A DNA stretch of 51,144 bases, taken from assembly GCA_002803225.1 (NCBI GenBank), contig NXFV01001484.1, forward strand, positions 1 through 51,144, in the 5' to 3' direction. The stretch is from Gamarada debralockiae. Taxonomy: Eukaryota > Ascomycota > Leotiomycetes > Helotiales > Hyphodiscaceae. Made by a program: the position numbers and the translations under genes. Below, one piece after another: positions 21,522-32,645 of this stretch. Within the stretch, counting starts at the first letter, position 1, and each line of letters starts with the position of its first letter. A model generated the notes under the pieces. That model was given only the letters and a program-made list of their open reading frames with translations. It was not told where the DNA came from and did not search any database.

Positions 21522-23727
21522 TCATCTATTCAAGAAATCGGGCTTGAAAAGCCGGGTAGCAACTTCCTCTATTGACATCTGTTTCTCAATGATCTTCTCT
21601 GTCGAGGGAAGCCTTGCTACCCGGGCATACAACCCAGTCTTACCCAATTCTATGGTCGGAGTCGTGAGACGAAACCCGAATGTGATAAGAAATTCAATCA
21701 TGGCATAGACGACAGCTCCCCTGGCGCGACCAGATTCTGTTGCGCCTATATCGAACAAAAATGCAGGTTCTTCAGGCTTCAATATGAACCATTCGAAGAA
21801 CTTTTGCGGCTCAATAATAGTCGCAGCAAGCATGGAGCCTTTCGCTGCATCCCATCTTGCAATTCGCGATCGAAGATGAAGCTCGGCGGCTCTTTGGATT
21901 CCTGCGATCTTTCCTACAGTCGACCAGACTGTGACATGTCGAAGCAGCCTTCTGAATAGGACTGCTGGTCGAACTTCTTCTTCGTCGTTCCCCGCATCTC
22001 CCAAGGTGCGCGAGCGCAGAACCTTTGGAGGGTTTCTGAGCCTAGCAACTGCTGGGGATGCTCGCATCTGAGTATCGATGGCATCAATTACTTTGGAAGC
22101 TCCTACCGGGCTCAGACTTTGGACAAGAATGGTCGAGAGCACAATCAGGGACTTGAGGAGCGCCAAGGCCTTGGATTGACCAGAGATTGGCAAGTGGTCT
22201 GTTTCATCGAGATTCTCACTTGCTGCGAAAGACTCAAGGGGGAGGTGTAAAACTTCCAACAACATGCGAACCTCCTTCTTTGCCAGCTCCAATTGCACGG
22301 GATTGAGTCCTGAATTCTTCCCTATGCTGTGGTAGTCAACAACTCCGAGCCCAATCCAATCCGAATCATCCCAGATTCGGATCAGTCGAGTAGAAAAATG
22401 ACCATATCTCAAATCAAATTGATAAAGATATTCATCTTTGTTTTCCTGAGAGGGTATGTAATCCGGTGGTTTGTTGATGAGAGCCTCGAGCATGGTCAGT
22501 TGAGTGGCTCGTCCCGGGGCGGATGAAGGTTTGGACAAGGTCTCGTTCCATAGCTGCCTAAGATTGCCAGACGTAAGAATGAGCTTTGCTTGAGCTTGTA
22601 TCCCAAGGAGCATTTTCTAGAGATTATCAGCGCACCTTCTATGCGTCCGATGAGAGAGTGAATACCTGTAAGCCCTGATAAACAGCCACAAGAGCACACA
22701 AAGCCACTGTAACAGCATTACTCTTCTCTTGCAACTTCTTCCGTTCTTTTTCACTAGAAGACTTGCTCAATTCGACAAGTAATTCCTTTAGTTCTTTGTC
22801 TCTTCGTACCATATCCTGCTCTATCTGCGCCATAGCCCGCTTCATCTGTTCGAGCTCTCGACGTGTAGCTTCGTGTTCTGCTCGAGAGCTCGCATCCATC
22901 GATTTCAGAGCCTGCTTGATAACCGCTTGTGATTCATCCTGACTCGATATAATTGTAACAATCGCTCCTTGGGTTAATTCTTGATTATCGGATATTGCTT
23001 GTAGGACGTCCTTTGCCTGGTCGTCCAGGGTATCGAGGGATTGCTTGACTTCCATGTGCATTCCCTCCTGAGTTCGCAGTACTGTAAGCGTTGCTTGTTG
23101 ATGCAATGTCGCAGATTTCGCAATTTCAGATTGTATAGCATTATGTATAATATTTTGATTTGTAGATAGGGTTTCGAAGATGGCTTTCGCATGTTCGTCA
23201 AGGGAATCAAATCGATCGGATTGCTTCGCAGATTCGATATCAATACTAGATCTGAATTAACCAATACAGTTAGTCCGATCCATTTTGGCAGGATGAATAA
23301 GAGCGACATACTTCAAATCTACCAGCACATGGAACTGGATCTCGTCCTTCCACCCCTCCAACCTCCTCCTCAGCTCCTCCACTCGCGTTTTACCCCACGT
23401 CGCCTTCAACGCCTGCCTTACACTTTTCCACTTACTCTTCTCATGGACACGAAGCCCACTTAACGCACTCAGCAACTCATTCGCTACTTCTACGCATCGT
23501 CGGCAGATATCGTCGAGGCTGCCATTGCCTGTCCCAACTCCATTCGCAGCTGACAGCTTCTCCGTCACGGCCGTAATATCTTTCGCCCATACTTCGAGGT
23601 CAACATTCTCTAGTAGAGCCCCAGTCGACGAGGAATGGATCTCGCGCGCCTTTGACACGGCCTTCAGCCCGAAATCAATGAACTGTACGATGTTGCCCGC
23701 GATGCCGAGCGCTGTGAGCGGATCCAT
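21522..23727 (-). CDS. Coiled-coil protein with fungal NLR-type N-terminal domain, no NTPase
   Basis: Three exons, 23727-23312, 23251-22666 and 22616-21522, give 698 aa. Residues 1-138 (MDPLTALGIAGNIVQFIDFG) are the helical domain that normally starts fungal STAND/NLR proteins. Residues about 140-315 are a long, charged, Gln/Glu/Lys-rich coiled coil. A hydrophobic stretch at about 316-336 (AVTVALCALVAVYQGL) could be membrane-inserting. The C-terminal 360 residues are well folded in appearance but I do not recognise them. No P-loop, ankyrin, WD40 or TPR is seen. An adaptor or effector partner of NLRs is possible but only inferred from the N-terminal domain. The neighbouring pseudogene at 19877-21171 begins with a domain of the same general class. 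Confidence 0.8.
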
Positions 23728-24729
23728 ACTTGCGAGTCGGGGCTATTCATTGAGCGCACGGTATAGAAAAGACGAGAGGAGAAGGCATGATAGCATTTGG
23801 GAGAGATGGGGATCGAGAGAAGGCAAAAAATATCTGGGAAGATACAGTACATTGCTGGTGCAGTAAAGGCTGCGGCTGAGCACAGCCTGCAAGCCACACG
23901 CTGGGTTTCGGGATGTGAATGAGAAGGCCTACCCATCGGAATTAACGACGAATTGGGTCAACAGGGCGCGGGGTCAGGAACTTCAGAGTTCAGACTACTT
24001 GGATTGTGTGAGTGATTGATGCTTCGTGACCGAGATCGAACTCAAACTGTTGAAGTCGAGGCAGAGACTAGTCCAATCAGCCTGCAGTCAGCGACACGGA
24101 CTCACCGTGGCTTAGCAAGACTTCATTACATCACTGCCTCGACTTACTCAATGCCCTCAGTCTCACCACAAAAGCAAAATCAAGGCGCATTATAGCTTAA
24201 AAGTTGAAGAAATCATCCGAACGGGGCAAAAGTTAGAGGGAAAAGTACTTGTGAAGGAAGAAAGAAGAGGAAGAGTGTACCTAGACTTAGAAAGGATTTC
24301 TCAGCCTCGCATGGACAAGGATTACTGGCGGTATGCGCGTCATATGCAATTTCGATTAAAGATCCCACATCAAGACCATGATCCTTCGCGCACACACATG
24401 ACTTTGTTATTTGTTTACCTTCTCTGTTCACTTGAGTTCTGTTCGTTCTTGCATTTCAAACTTCTGTTTAACGATTTGATTTTCTGCTGCCATTGTTTGC
24501 TGCATTCACCGACCGGGATATCCCATTCAGGCTATCATGAGCAGCCACGCCGAGACATGAGACATATATCGCCTTACTCTGGCTGACAAGCTCCCACGTT
24601 TTGTGCACGCTCGATACACGATTCCCCATATTCTCGCTTTGGGTAAACGTGGAATCGTGTCTCTTCACATTTGATACACGATACTGCAAGTCTCCCCACA
24701 TCTCCACAGCCTCGCGGAGCTTAGAAACA
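23728..24729. other. Divergent promoter region
   Basis: Lies between the 698-aa gene (-) and the Rab-family gene (+). It is CT-rich near both starts. No gene or RNA is recognised. Confidence 0.5.
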
Positions 24730-25758
24730 ATGGCGCAATCCCTCGAGGCAAAGATCGTAGTCCTCGGCTCCCAGGGCGTAGGCAAAACTTCCCTCGTCCA
24801 TCGATTCGTAAAGAACCAGTTCTCGCCCGCTAGCACGACAAGTACCGTCGGCGCGTCTTTCCTCACCAAGCGCGTTGTTGATTCCGAGAGTGATAGCGTA
24901 CGTCCTCTCCTCTCCTCCCTCCCTCTCTCACTCCCTCCCCTTCCTCCCCACCCCCAGAACCCAGCATAAATCTAACATACTGTTCTCCAGATCGTCCGTC
25001 TCCAAATATGGGACACAGCAGGCCAAGAACGCTTCCGCTCTATCTCCCGCCTCTATTACCGCGGCGCAAACGCCTGTATCCTCTGCTACAGCATAACCGA
25101 CCAAACCTCATTCGAAGAAATGGGTGTCTGGCTCACCGAACTCCGCCGCAACCTACCCTCTGACATAATCCTGCACGTCGTAGGCACGAAAGCCGATCTC
25201 GTCGGTCGCGATCCACATAAACGCGAAGTCCCGTTCGAGCGCTGCATTGCTTACGTTGCGGAGAATCTTGCACCGGGTTTGAGCTCTACGCCGCCTGCGA
25301 CTGCGGCTCCCGGAGGAGTTACGGGAAACGAGGGATCCAGGTTGTTTGTGGGACAGACGGTGACGGCCGGAGGATTGGATGGTGCGAGGAGTCCGAGCAG
25401 TAAGAGGAGCTCGGGCTTTTGGGGTCAGGAGGTGGGTTGGGATTGTTGTCATGAGGTTAGTGCTGAGAGTGGAGAGGGGGTGGAGGAGGTGTTTAGGGTT
25501 ATTACGAGGAAGTTGGTGGAGCAGAATAGGAAGATACAGGAGCAGTTGAGTTCGGCTGTGCAGACGCCTGGGACTGGGACTCCTGGGTTTGAAGGAGGTG
25601 AGGGAGGATATTTTGATGGTATGAGACAGGGGGGTAGTTTCAGGGTGGGGAGAGATAGGAGGAGTTGGTTTGGTGTTCCGACTGAGGTTATTATTGACGA
25701 GCATGCGGCGAATGGGCAAGGTGGACAGCAGGTCAAGGTTAGGAGAAAGTGTTGTTGA
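24730..25758 (+). CDS. Rab-family small GTPase with long hypervariable insert
   Basis: Two exons, 24730-24897 and 24991-25758, give 311 aa. G-motifs: GSQGVGKTS at 13-21, WDTAGQERF in switch II, TKAD in place of NKxD, and SAES as G5. The YYRGANACILCYSITD segment is Rab-like. The protein ends in CC, suiting geranylgeranylation. At about 310 residues it is much longer than the usual 200-220. The extra length is a Gly/Pro/Ser-rich insert between the TKAD and SAES motifs, plus a longer tail. Related fungal Rabs with such inserts exist, but I cannot assign a precise orthologue. It should act in vesicle traffic. It converges on YKT6, also a traffic gene. Confidence 0.87.
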
Positions 25759-26140
25759 AGGACTGGAAGATAAAGGAGATTTGGTGGAGAGCTTGTTGGT
25801 TTGGGATGCCCATGAGAGATGATGGACTGATATGATGTTGTGGAAGTGTTGAGTTTGTTAGGATACCCATGTTTGGAGTTGGATGGCACATCTGGGATAA
25901 TGGTTTGCATTTGGATTGGAGTTGAGTTTGAAGTTGGTGGCATAGCATCGGGAGTCCAGGTTTGACATAGTGGACAGCACATTTTGACGAAAGCATACAC
26001 GAATTTCACATCCTGCCAACTCTCACAAATGAACCTCTGTTATTGCAAAACGCGCCCATTTACAATCACTCTGGAAGAAATGCTATGCAGAGAAGACCGC
26101 ATAAAAAAGCATCCGTATAAATCCGCTAACCCAAACCCAT
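25759..26140. other. Spacer between convergent genes
   Basis: Shared 3' region of the Rab and YKT6 genes. It is T/G-rich and no gene is seen. Confidence 0.5.
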
Positions 26141-26987
26141 CTACATTACTACGCAGCATGAATTCTGCTTCTTTGCTTGTGCTACAAACCAAAGCCGTCA
26201 GCTTACTGCCCTTCCTCGATTGGAACCTGTCTGGAACCTGCACTGGGGCAGGCACTTACTATAAAACATCTTGCTCTGCGCACTCAACCCATCGCTCTTC
26301 GCAACTAAATCATCAATCTTCTCGCCTCTCTCTAAAACACTCTCAATCGTCTTATGCATTATAACCTTGGTGTCATCTAATTCTTTCTGGATTTTCGAAA
26401 TGCTGTCTGCCTGATGCGGGTCCTGGTATTTGACGAGGTAGTCTTTGAGTTCGGGGAATGAGAGGGTGGGGTTGGAGTTCGCCCAGGAGGAGCGTGGATG
26501 CTTGGCTAGGAATTCGTCGACGACCTTTGATAAAAGTTGGTGGGCGACGCGGGTGGGGTAGTCGTGGTCGCTGATTATGATGCTTGCGACGCCTTCGGTG
26601 CGGCCGTAGGCGTGGAATGTGTAATCTGCAGGCGGAATATGCTATTAGGAATGGTATAGTGGTGGGTTTGAGGGAGGGGAAGGCGTGCCTTGCTCTTCCA
26701 CATCTTGCCGTTGTCCTGGTTTTGTCCGTTCAGCCACCGTCTTGCTGAACAGAGTCATGAACTCTCCATAGCTGTTCCACAGTCAGTGGCATGCTTCCTC
26801 CCTATCATACCATGATCAACGTACTTATTGCGAGTAAATCGCGAGTAAGCGCTCAGGTCCTTCTCGGCACAGAGTTCGTGGGCAGGTTTGGATTCGTTCT
26901 TGATTATCTGCAAAGATAGCGGTCAGCCTGCTCTCCTTGGGGATATTTCGAGACTGCGGAACGTACGCCGATGTAGTGCAGCTTCAT
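26141..26987 (-). CDS. YKT6: R-SNARE YKT6
   Basis: Five exons, 26987-26967, 26907-26825, 26771-26689, 26625-26260 and 26181-26141, give 197 aa, the normal YKT6 length. The protein opens MKLHYIG and has a longin domain (HAYGRTEGVASIIISDHDYP) to about residue 125. An R-SNARE motif follows with the zero-layer Arg in VLERGEKIDDLV. The end is QNSCCVVM: C193 for palmitoylation and C194 as the farnesylated CaaX cysteine. YKT6 is an essential SNARE for Golgi, endosome, vacuole and autophagosome fusion. The third intron (26688-26626) begins GC, not GT; no GT nearby preserves the conserved EEQDYTFH reading. The last intron fixes the prenylation tail. Confidence 0.95.
26626..26688 (-). other. GC-AG intron in YKT6
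   Basis: The donor reads CAAG then GCACGC, and the acceptor is CCGCCTGCAG. Joining at these points gives EEQ-D-YTFHAYG, the conserved longin sequence. All other introns modelled in the window are GT-AG. Confidence 0.85.
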
Positions 26988-27454
26988 CTTTGCAATTCTG
27001 TGGTGTGGTTGTGGATGTAATTGTTATGTTCGTGGAGTTGGGGACTGTCGCTTTGCTCTTATGAAACTTAAGAAGTTGCCTCGAACATCGCCTCGTCACA
27101 TGGAGCCAAATTGGGCGGATCGCGGCAAAACGTGTCTCCGAGCCGAAGTTGTCTTGGAGGGAACGATGACTTCATTTATTCAATACAAATCCGAGCATAG
27201 ATTACTCTTCTATTCTGTTCATAAAGTCCTTTGTGCTGTAGTTACTGATTCAAAAGCCTTTCTTAGTATGACAGCTTCAAGTTTTGTCGAAAGTTCCCAC
27301 CAGAGTTTCACCCCCACTTTTCCCCGCATCTCCATTCAAATGAACGGTACCTCCGCACCGAAAGCCACTTCTCTTCCTCTTCTGACCCGTACACCACCTC
27401 TCCTTCGTTTCCTCTTCGCTCGATCAACTTGAAAGGCTACACCTCGTCTTGGCA

Positions 27455-27982
27455 ATGGCCACTCTTCCTCCTCGGAACGACCGAAAAGAACACCAGGCGA
27501 TTATGAACGGCAGATTTGAAGATGCTATTTTCCGTCGAGCCAACGACGCTCGTGCCAATGCGTATGATTCCGTACAGGTTATTCAGGTATTATGCTTTCA
27601 AGCCTCCACGGACTACCGACCAGCAGTCCACATAGAGAGGCCAAAGCCTTCTCAGCTAAGCTATGCGGCCGCTCTTATTGCAACAGCACCGGTACTCAGT
27701 ACGTTGCATATTGGCATCAAGCACTACTGTATCGCAAGGAGATGTGCGTCTTTTGCCGTGCCTCGTACATTATAGACTATCTACGGAACGTTCATTTATG
27801 ATTGTGCAGGCAGGAAGAAAATGTACCAACACTATGTGTACGAGTCTGATGGTCTGGTTCTCAATCTTGTGAATTATTTCATGAATGGCGTGGCAATTAT
27901 ATCTCTTCCAGAACTCCTGTATATTGGCGAAGGACAAGAGATTAGCCCACGGCTCGTTGATAGCACCACCAAATCTGAGTAG
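27455..27982 (+). CDS. Small uncharacterised 3-exon protein
   Basis: Model: 27455-27586, 27700-27743, 27814-27982, giving 114 aa. Introns run GTATTA to TACTCAG and GTGCGT to CAGGCAG. The spliced protein contains NGRFEDAIFRRANDARAN, then YVAYWHQALLYRKEMKKMYQ, then YESDGLVLNLVNYFMNGV and ISLPELLYIGEG. The exons are only coherent when joined this way, and the total length is a multiple of three. I do not recognise the family. Exon 1 could instead end at 27577, also in frame. It lies between YKT6 and the patatin NLR, co-oriented with the NLR. Confidence 0.5.
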
Positions 27983-28560
27983 TTGGCTTAATCAAGGCCT
28001 GTAAGGATTAAGTATATTATATACAGAGAAAACGCTCTTGAACATTTATATTGCCTTTTATTATTTTCTTCTTTGCATGCGGTTTTGGGCCTCGTGTTTG
28101 ACTGCACCACAAGATCAAGGTGTCTGTGCTTAAGTATTAGGTCAGCAACACACCCCTATAGCATGGGTCAATGAATGCCTCTCCAAGCTATGAGCTGTTT
28201 TCTCAAGAGTATCCCAACGGGCATGGCTGGCCAAGAACGGCTGATATGTCAATGAATTGTAAATGTATTTTAGAAATTTGCATTACAGTCACAGTATCCT
28301 GGAGCTGTTTCGCCAACCCGTGGTTTCTCTGGAACTGCGATTGGTTGATCTGAATTCCATTTATAGTTGTTGGATTTTCAAGATTAGCGCCGTGGTAGGG
28401 GTCGCAGCAGTGGAGCCTTAATGCGAGTAAAGTTTGACAACACTTCAGCCTTTGCGCCATGGACAAGATGCATCGTTACTGTATTAAACATTTCATGACC
28501 AAATTTGACTTCGATTGCAACTAAAGAATCTGTTCGCTGGTCATAGCGACTGTCTTTGTT
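27983..28560. promoter_or_regulatory. 5' region of the patatin NLR gene
   Basis: AT-rich spacer with no coding signal. It must hold the promoter of the NLR gene starting at 28561. No specific site is recognised. Confidence 0.4.
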
Positions 28561-31500
28561 ATGGCGCAGACGCAATCGACAGAACAGGCGAGAGATAATC
28601 CTCTCAGCCGGGAAGGACTCTGCGTGTTGTCTCTTGGTATGCTTTTGGTATTTCTGTACTTCGTTGTTGCTAATATATTGAACTAGACGGTGGAGGAGTG
28701 CGAGGGCTTTCTTCGCTTCTCATTGTCAAGGCGTTGATGGCAAAGGTAAATGCAGAGCGCGAGAAGGACGGCCACCCCTCAGTAAAACCGTGCCAGCTTT
28801 TCGACTTGATCGGCGGAACAAGCACAGGAGGGTAAGGACCTTTGGGCTTTCGAAAATTTATCTGACCGGGTTAGAATTATCGCGATTATGCTGGGGCGTC
28901 TTGAGATGGACATCGACGAATGTATCGAAGCTTACATGAGCATGTTCCAAAAAATCTTTGCAACGAAGGGTCTGCCTATTAATATACGGGGCAAGATCAA
29001 GGGTCGATTCGATTCTGCTGTTTTCGAACAGTGCATTGGAAAGATTCTCAAGGAGCGTAGCTTGTCAGATACAGAGCTTTTCAATGACGGAAAGGAGAGA
29101 TGCAAAGTGTATGTTCCAATTTGCTGTCGTGTGATGTTTCACTAATCAAGATACAGAGTTGTTTGCGCCAAAGACGTGGACGTTGCGTCAACCATCCTTT
29201 TCCGATCCTATCACTCCAGCGATGTACTCAACAACATTCCCGCTACAATTTGCGAAGCTGTACGAGCCACATCTGCGGCATCATCCTTTTTCGACCCAGT
29301 CACAATTCAACCTTACGGGCGGCGATTTGTAGACGGAGGATTAGGGGCGAATAATCCGGTCGACCAAGTGTGGAACGAAGCTCAGAGAATATGGTGCAAG
29401 GATGACAGAGCGGAACTGAGCGAGATATTGAAATGCTTCGTCTCTATAGGGACGGGCCATCCTGGGACAAAGTCTCTTAACGAGGGATCTTGGAAGTTCT
29501 TTAGAGAGACTTTGGTGGACATCGCGACCGAGACAGAGCATACTGCTAAGTTATTCCTCGAGAGACACCAACGACTGTATGAAAGCAAGCGCTACTTTCG
29601 TTTCAATGTACAACAAGGTCTGCAGGGTATCGGGTTACAAGAATATCAGGCAAAAGCTCTCATATTTGGTGCTACGGCCGAGTATATGGATGGACAGGAG
29701 ACTAGGTCAGCTGCACTCGAGTGTGCTATAAATTTGAAGCAGAAGCAATGTACGTGCGCAGATCTAGATTTTTCTTAGACAATAATGCCAGGTTTGCTGA
29801 TGGTTTCTTCCCAAGTTCGTCTTGATTTTTCGCCAAAGAGTATCATTAAGGTATCTGTGCTATCATGTTCGCAAGCTATATCCCAAGGAGTGACTAACTG
29901 AAATGGCTAGTGGAATCTCAAGAGCAGGTTCATATGTGATGGTGAGCAACAATATGTTCCGTTTCAAGAATGCCTTTTCATAAAACAATCCTAGGACCAA
30001 AACCGATCACTTTCATTCCCTTCAATCGAAATGATAGCCTTGTCAATCGAGATAGTGCTTTCAAAGCCTTAGACCGGCTTTTCGCCCTACCATCTCGCAA
30101 CTTACCAATTACGATCTGGGGCCTTGGTGGATGTGGGTATGTGGATAAAGACAGCGTTAGCTCGTCTTTTTACTAACTGTTGCGCAGTAAAACGCAGATC
30201 GCCATCGAATATGCCTATCGCCGACAAGAAGAAACATCTTGTTCTATCTTCTGGGTCCATGCTGATTCCGTGGCTCGATTTACAAAGGATTACAGTGACC
30301 TTAGCAAGATCGCGGGCCTACCACCAGATTTGAAAGGCGAAGATCTACTACGCGCCGTCCAGCAATGGATGGAGCAGCAGACAAATTGGCTGCTTATTCT
30401 GGACAACGCTGATGATTTGACAATATTCAAGAGGGTGCATTCGGCCCCTCAAGACCATCAGATACAAGGTCCGGAGCTTCTTCAATTTGTACCAAAGAGC
30501 CAGATGGGAACAGTTGTTTGGATTTCCAGAGATGGAGGAATTGTTGGCAGCATCACAGGTGTTAACCGAGGTGTTGAGGTGGGCGCAATGACGGTGCAAG
30601 AGTCTTGCGAACTCTTCCGGCGACTGAGTGGACAAGACGACATAGAGTTATCTCTAAACGAAGAGAAGCTGCTAGAGCTGCTGGAGCTACTTGAGAGGCT
30701 ACCACTTGCTATCGCACAAGCTGCAACGTACATCAGAAAGACGAAGGTGTCTGTCCAGCAGTATTTGAAATTTTTCAAAGAGTCTGAGTCCCGGCAATCG
30801 AATCTTTTACGCCAGGAATTGGAAGACGTGTATCGGTCGGAGGTGCCAAACAGCGTAATGCATACCTGGCTAATTTCGATGAGACAGATCGCTGAAGAAA
30901 GTCCTTGCAGTGAAAAGATTCTAAGTACTATCGCGTTTTTCGATAACAGAGGCCTTCCTGTCGATCTAATCAAAGCGGCAGCTGGTCCTGCTTTCGACGA
31001 AGATGAAGTTCTACTATCTGCTGGTCGGCTCATGGAGTACTCATTCCTTCAAGCCCATAGAGCAATTGATAAGGACTTGCCAGATTACGAACAACATCGT
31101 CTCGTACAACTTGCAATGCGACAATCACTTTCCGAGATGCAAACCCGCTCGTTCTCTGGAGACGCAGTAAGGATTATATCAAATTTATTTCCTGATGGGA
31201 CATACGAGACTTGGAGCGCCTGCAAATTGTACTTGCCACATGCACTAAAGGCTGCTGCGTGGGAAGAAGCGGAAGATTTTATTTATAGAGCTCCACAACT
31301 GCTCGATCATATAGGTTCGTATTACTTGGAGCAATGGAATTTAAGCGAGGCCGAACAGGTATTTGTTAGATTGCTCAAGTTGTTCGAATTGGAAGAGAAG
31401 GCACTTGGCACGAACCACCCTGCCACGATCAAAGCTATGGAAGACCTTGCAAAGACCTGGGACCGTCAGGGCCGGTTCAAAGAAGCCGAAGATCTCCATG

Positions 31501-32645
31501 TTAAGGTTCTTCAGTTCCAGAAAGTACTCGGCGAGGGGCACCCGCATACGATCATACCCATGACGAACCTTGCTTCGACTTACCGTCAAGGCCAGTTAGA
31601 TAAGGCCCACCAACTAGTAAGCGAAGTACTTGACCTACAGAAGGGAGTGCTTGGCGAGAGGAAAGTTGATACGGTAATGATCAAAGTGATGGGGAACCTT
31701 GCATCAGTCTGGACGCTACAGGGCAAGTTAGTTGCAGCTGAACAACTTAAAAATGAGGTGCTTAAGCTAAAAGAGGAGGTACTTGGCGAAAGGCATCCCA
31801 GTACAATCGGGGCCATGTCAAACCTAGGAACAAGCTGGACCAAGCAAGGCCGTTTAGACGAGGCCGAAGGGTTGCAAGCTACCGTGCTAGAGTTGCAGAA
31901 GGAAATACTGGGCAAAAAGCACCCTGATACGATTACGGCTATGGGAAACCTCGCAGCAACCTGGAGCCTGCAAGGCCGGTTTGACGAGGCTGAAAGGCTG
32001 CAAATTGAAGTACTTGAGCTGCACAAAGAATTACTCGGAGAGAAACACCCTGCTACGGTTCTAGCTATGGCAAACCTTGCAGCAACCTGGCACCAGCAAG
32101 GACGGTTAGACGAGGCTGAAAGGCAAGAAGTTGAAGTACTTAAGCTACGGAAAGAAGGGCTTGGTGAGAAGCATCCGGATACAATCACCGCCATGGCGAA
32201 TCTGGCGGTAACCTTGGGGGCACAGGGAGGCCGGTTAGCGGAGGCCGAAAAATATGAGATCGAGGTACTAAAGCTACAAGAAGAGGTTCTAGGTGCCAAG
32301 CACCCCGACACGATTACAGCTATGGCAAACCTTGTAGTAACCTCTTGGCAACAGGGCAGGTCAGATAAGACCAAACAGTTACAAATTGAAGTGGTTAAGC
32401 TCCGGAAAGAAGTACTTGGTGACACGCACCCTCATACAATCAAGGCTGTGGCAGACCTCGCAATAATCAATCGAGAATTGGACCGCAATGATCGAGAAGT
32501 AGGGCAACAATCCATACCCCCAAATGCTTCAAATGCTTCAAATGCTTTGGTATCTGTTCAACAAGGCACAGCTTCGAAGAAGTCTCACAGCCGACGGAAG
32601 ATCTGGGAAAGAAAATTTATGAAGTGGAGAAAGTTTGACAGCTAA
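28561..32645 (+). CDS. Patatin-NB-ARC-TPR NLR receptor
   Basis: Eight exons: 28561-28636, 28687-28831, 28875-29108, 29157-29749, 29792-29850, 29911-29941, 29995-30136, 30188-32645, giving 1,245 aa. The N-terminal patatin phospholipase has the oxyanion DGGGVRG at about 26-32, the nucleophile elbow GGTSTGG with S71, and the dyad Asp D211 in VDGGLGANNP. The NB-ARC has a P-loop GLGGCGKT at 422-429 (split by the last intron), Walker B LLILDNADD around D499, a LERLPLAIAQAA GxP-type motif and an HRLVQLAMRQ motif at the winged-helix end. Nine kinesin-light-chain-type TPRs of about 42 aa fill about 815-1195. The tail is basic (KKSHSRRKIWERKF). The same architecture is seen in the Neurospora allorecognition protein PLP-1. 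Catalytic and nucleotide residues are all present, so it looks functional. Confidence 0.9.
31340..32480 (+). repeat. Nine-unit, roughly 126-bp TPR-coding repeat array
   Basis: Units share a LGEKHPDTITAMANLA core and a QGRLDEAE core. Spacing is 42 codons, apart from a shortened second unit (YRQGQL), an extended third unit, and a unit with one extra Gly (GAQGGRLAEAE). Units 5-8 are the most alike. This is the presumed ligand-sensing part of the NLR. Confidence 0.9.

Noticed and set aside
25153..25719. Minus-strand frame antisense to the Rab-family gene
   Set aside because: Shadow of a GC-rich coding exon; no family match.
27061..27432. Plus-strand 123-codon frame upstream of the small 3-exon gene
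   Set aside because: Low-complexity, no family, and it occupies the YKT6 promoter region.
31586..32425. Long minus-strand frame (279 codons) antisense to the TPR array
   Set aside because: It is the mirror of a periodic repeat: serine-rich and repetitive because the sense strand is. Not an independent gene.
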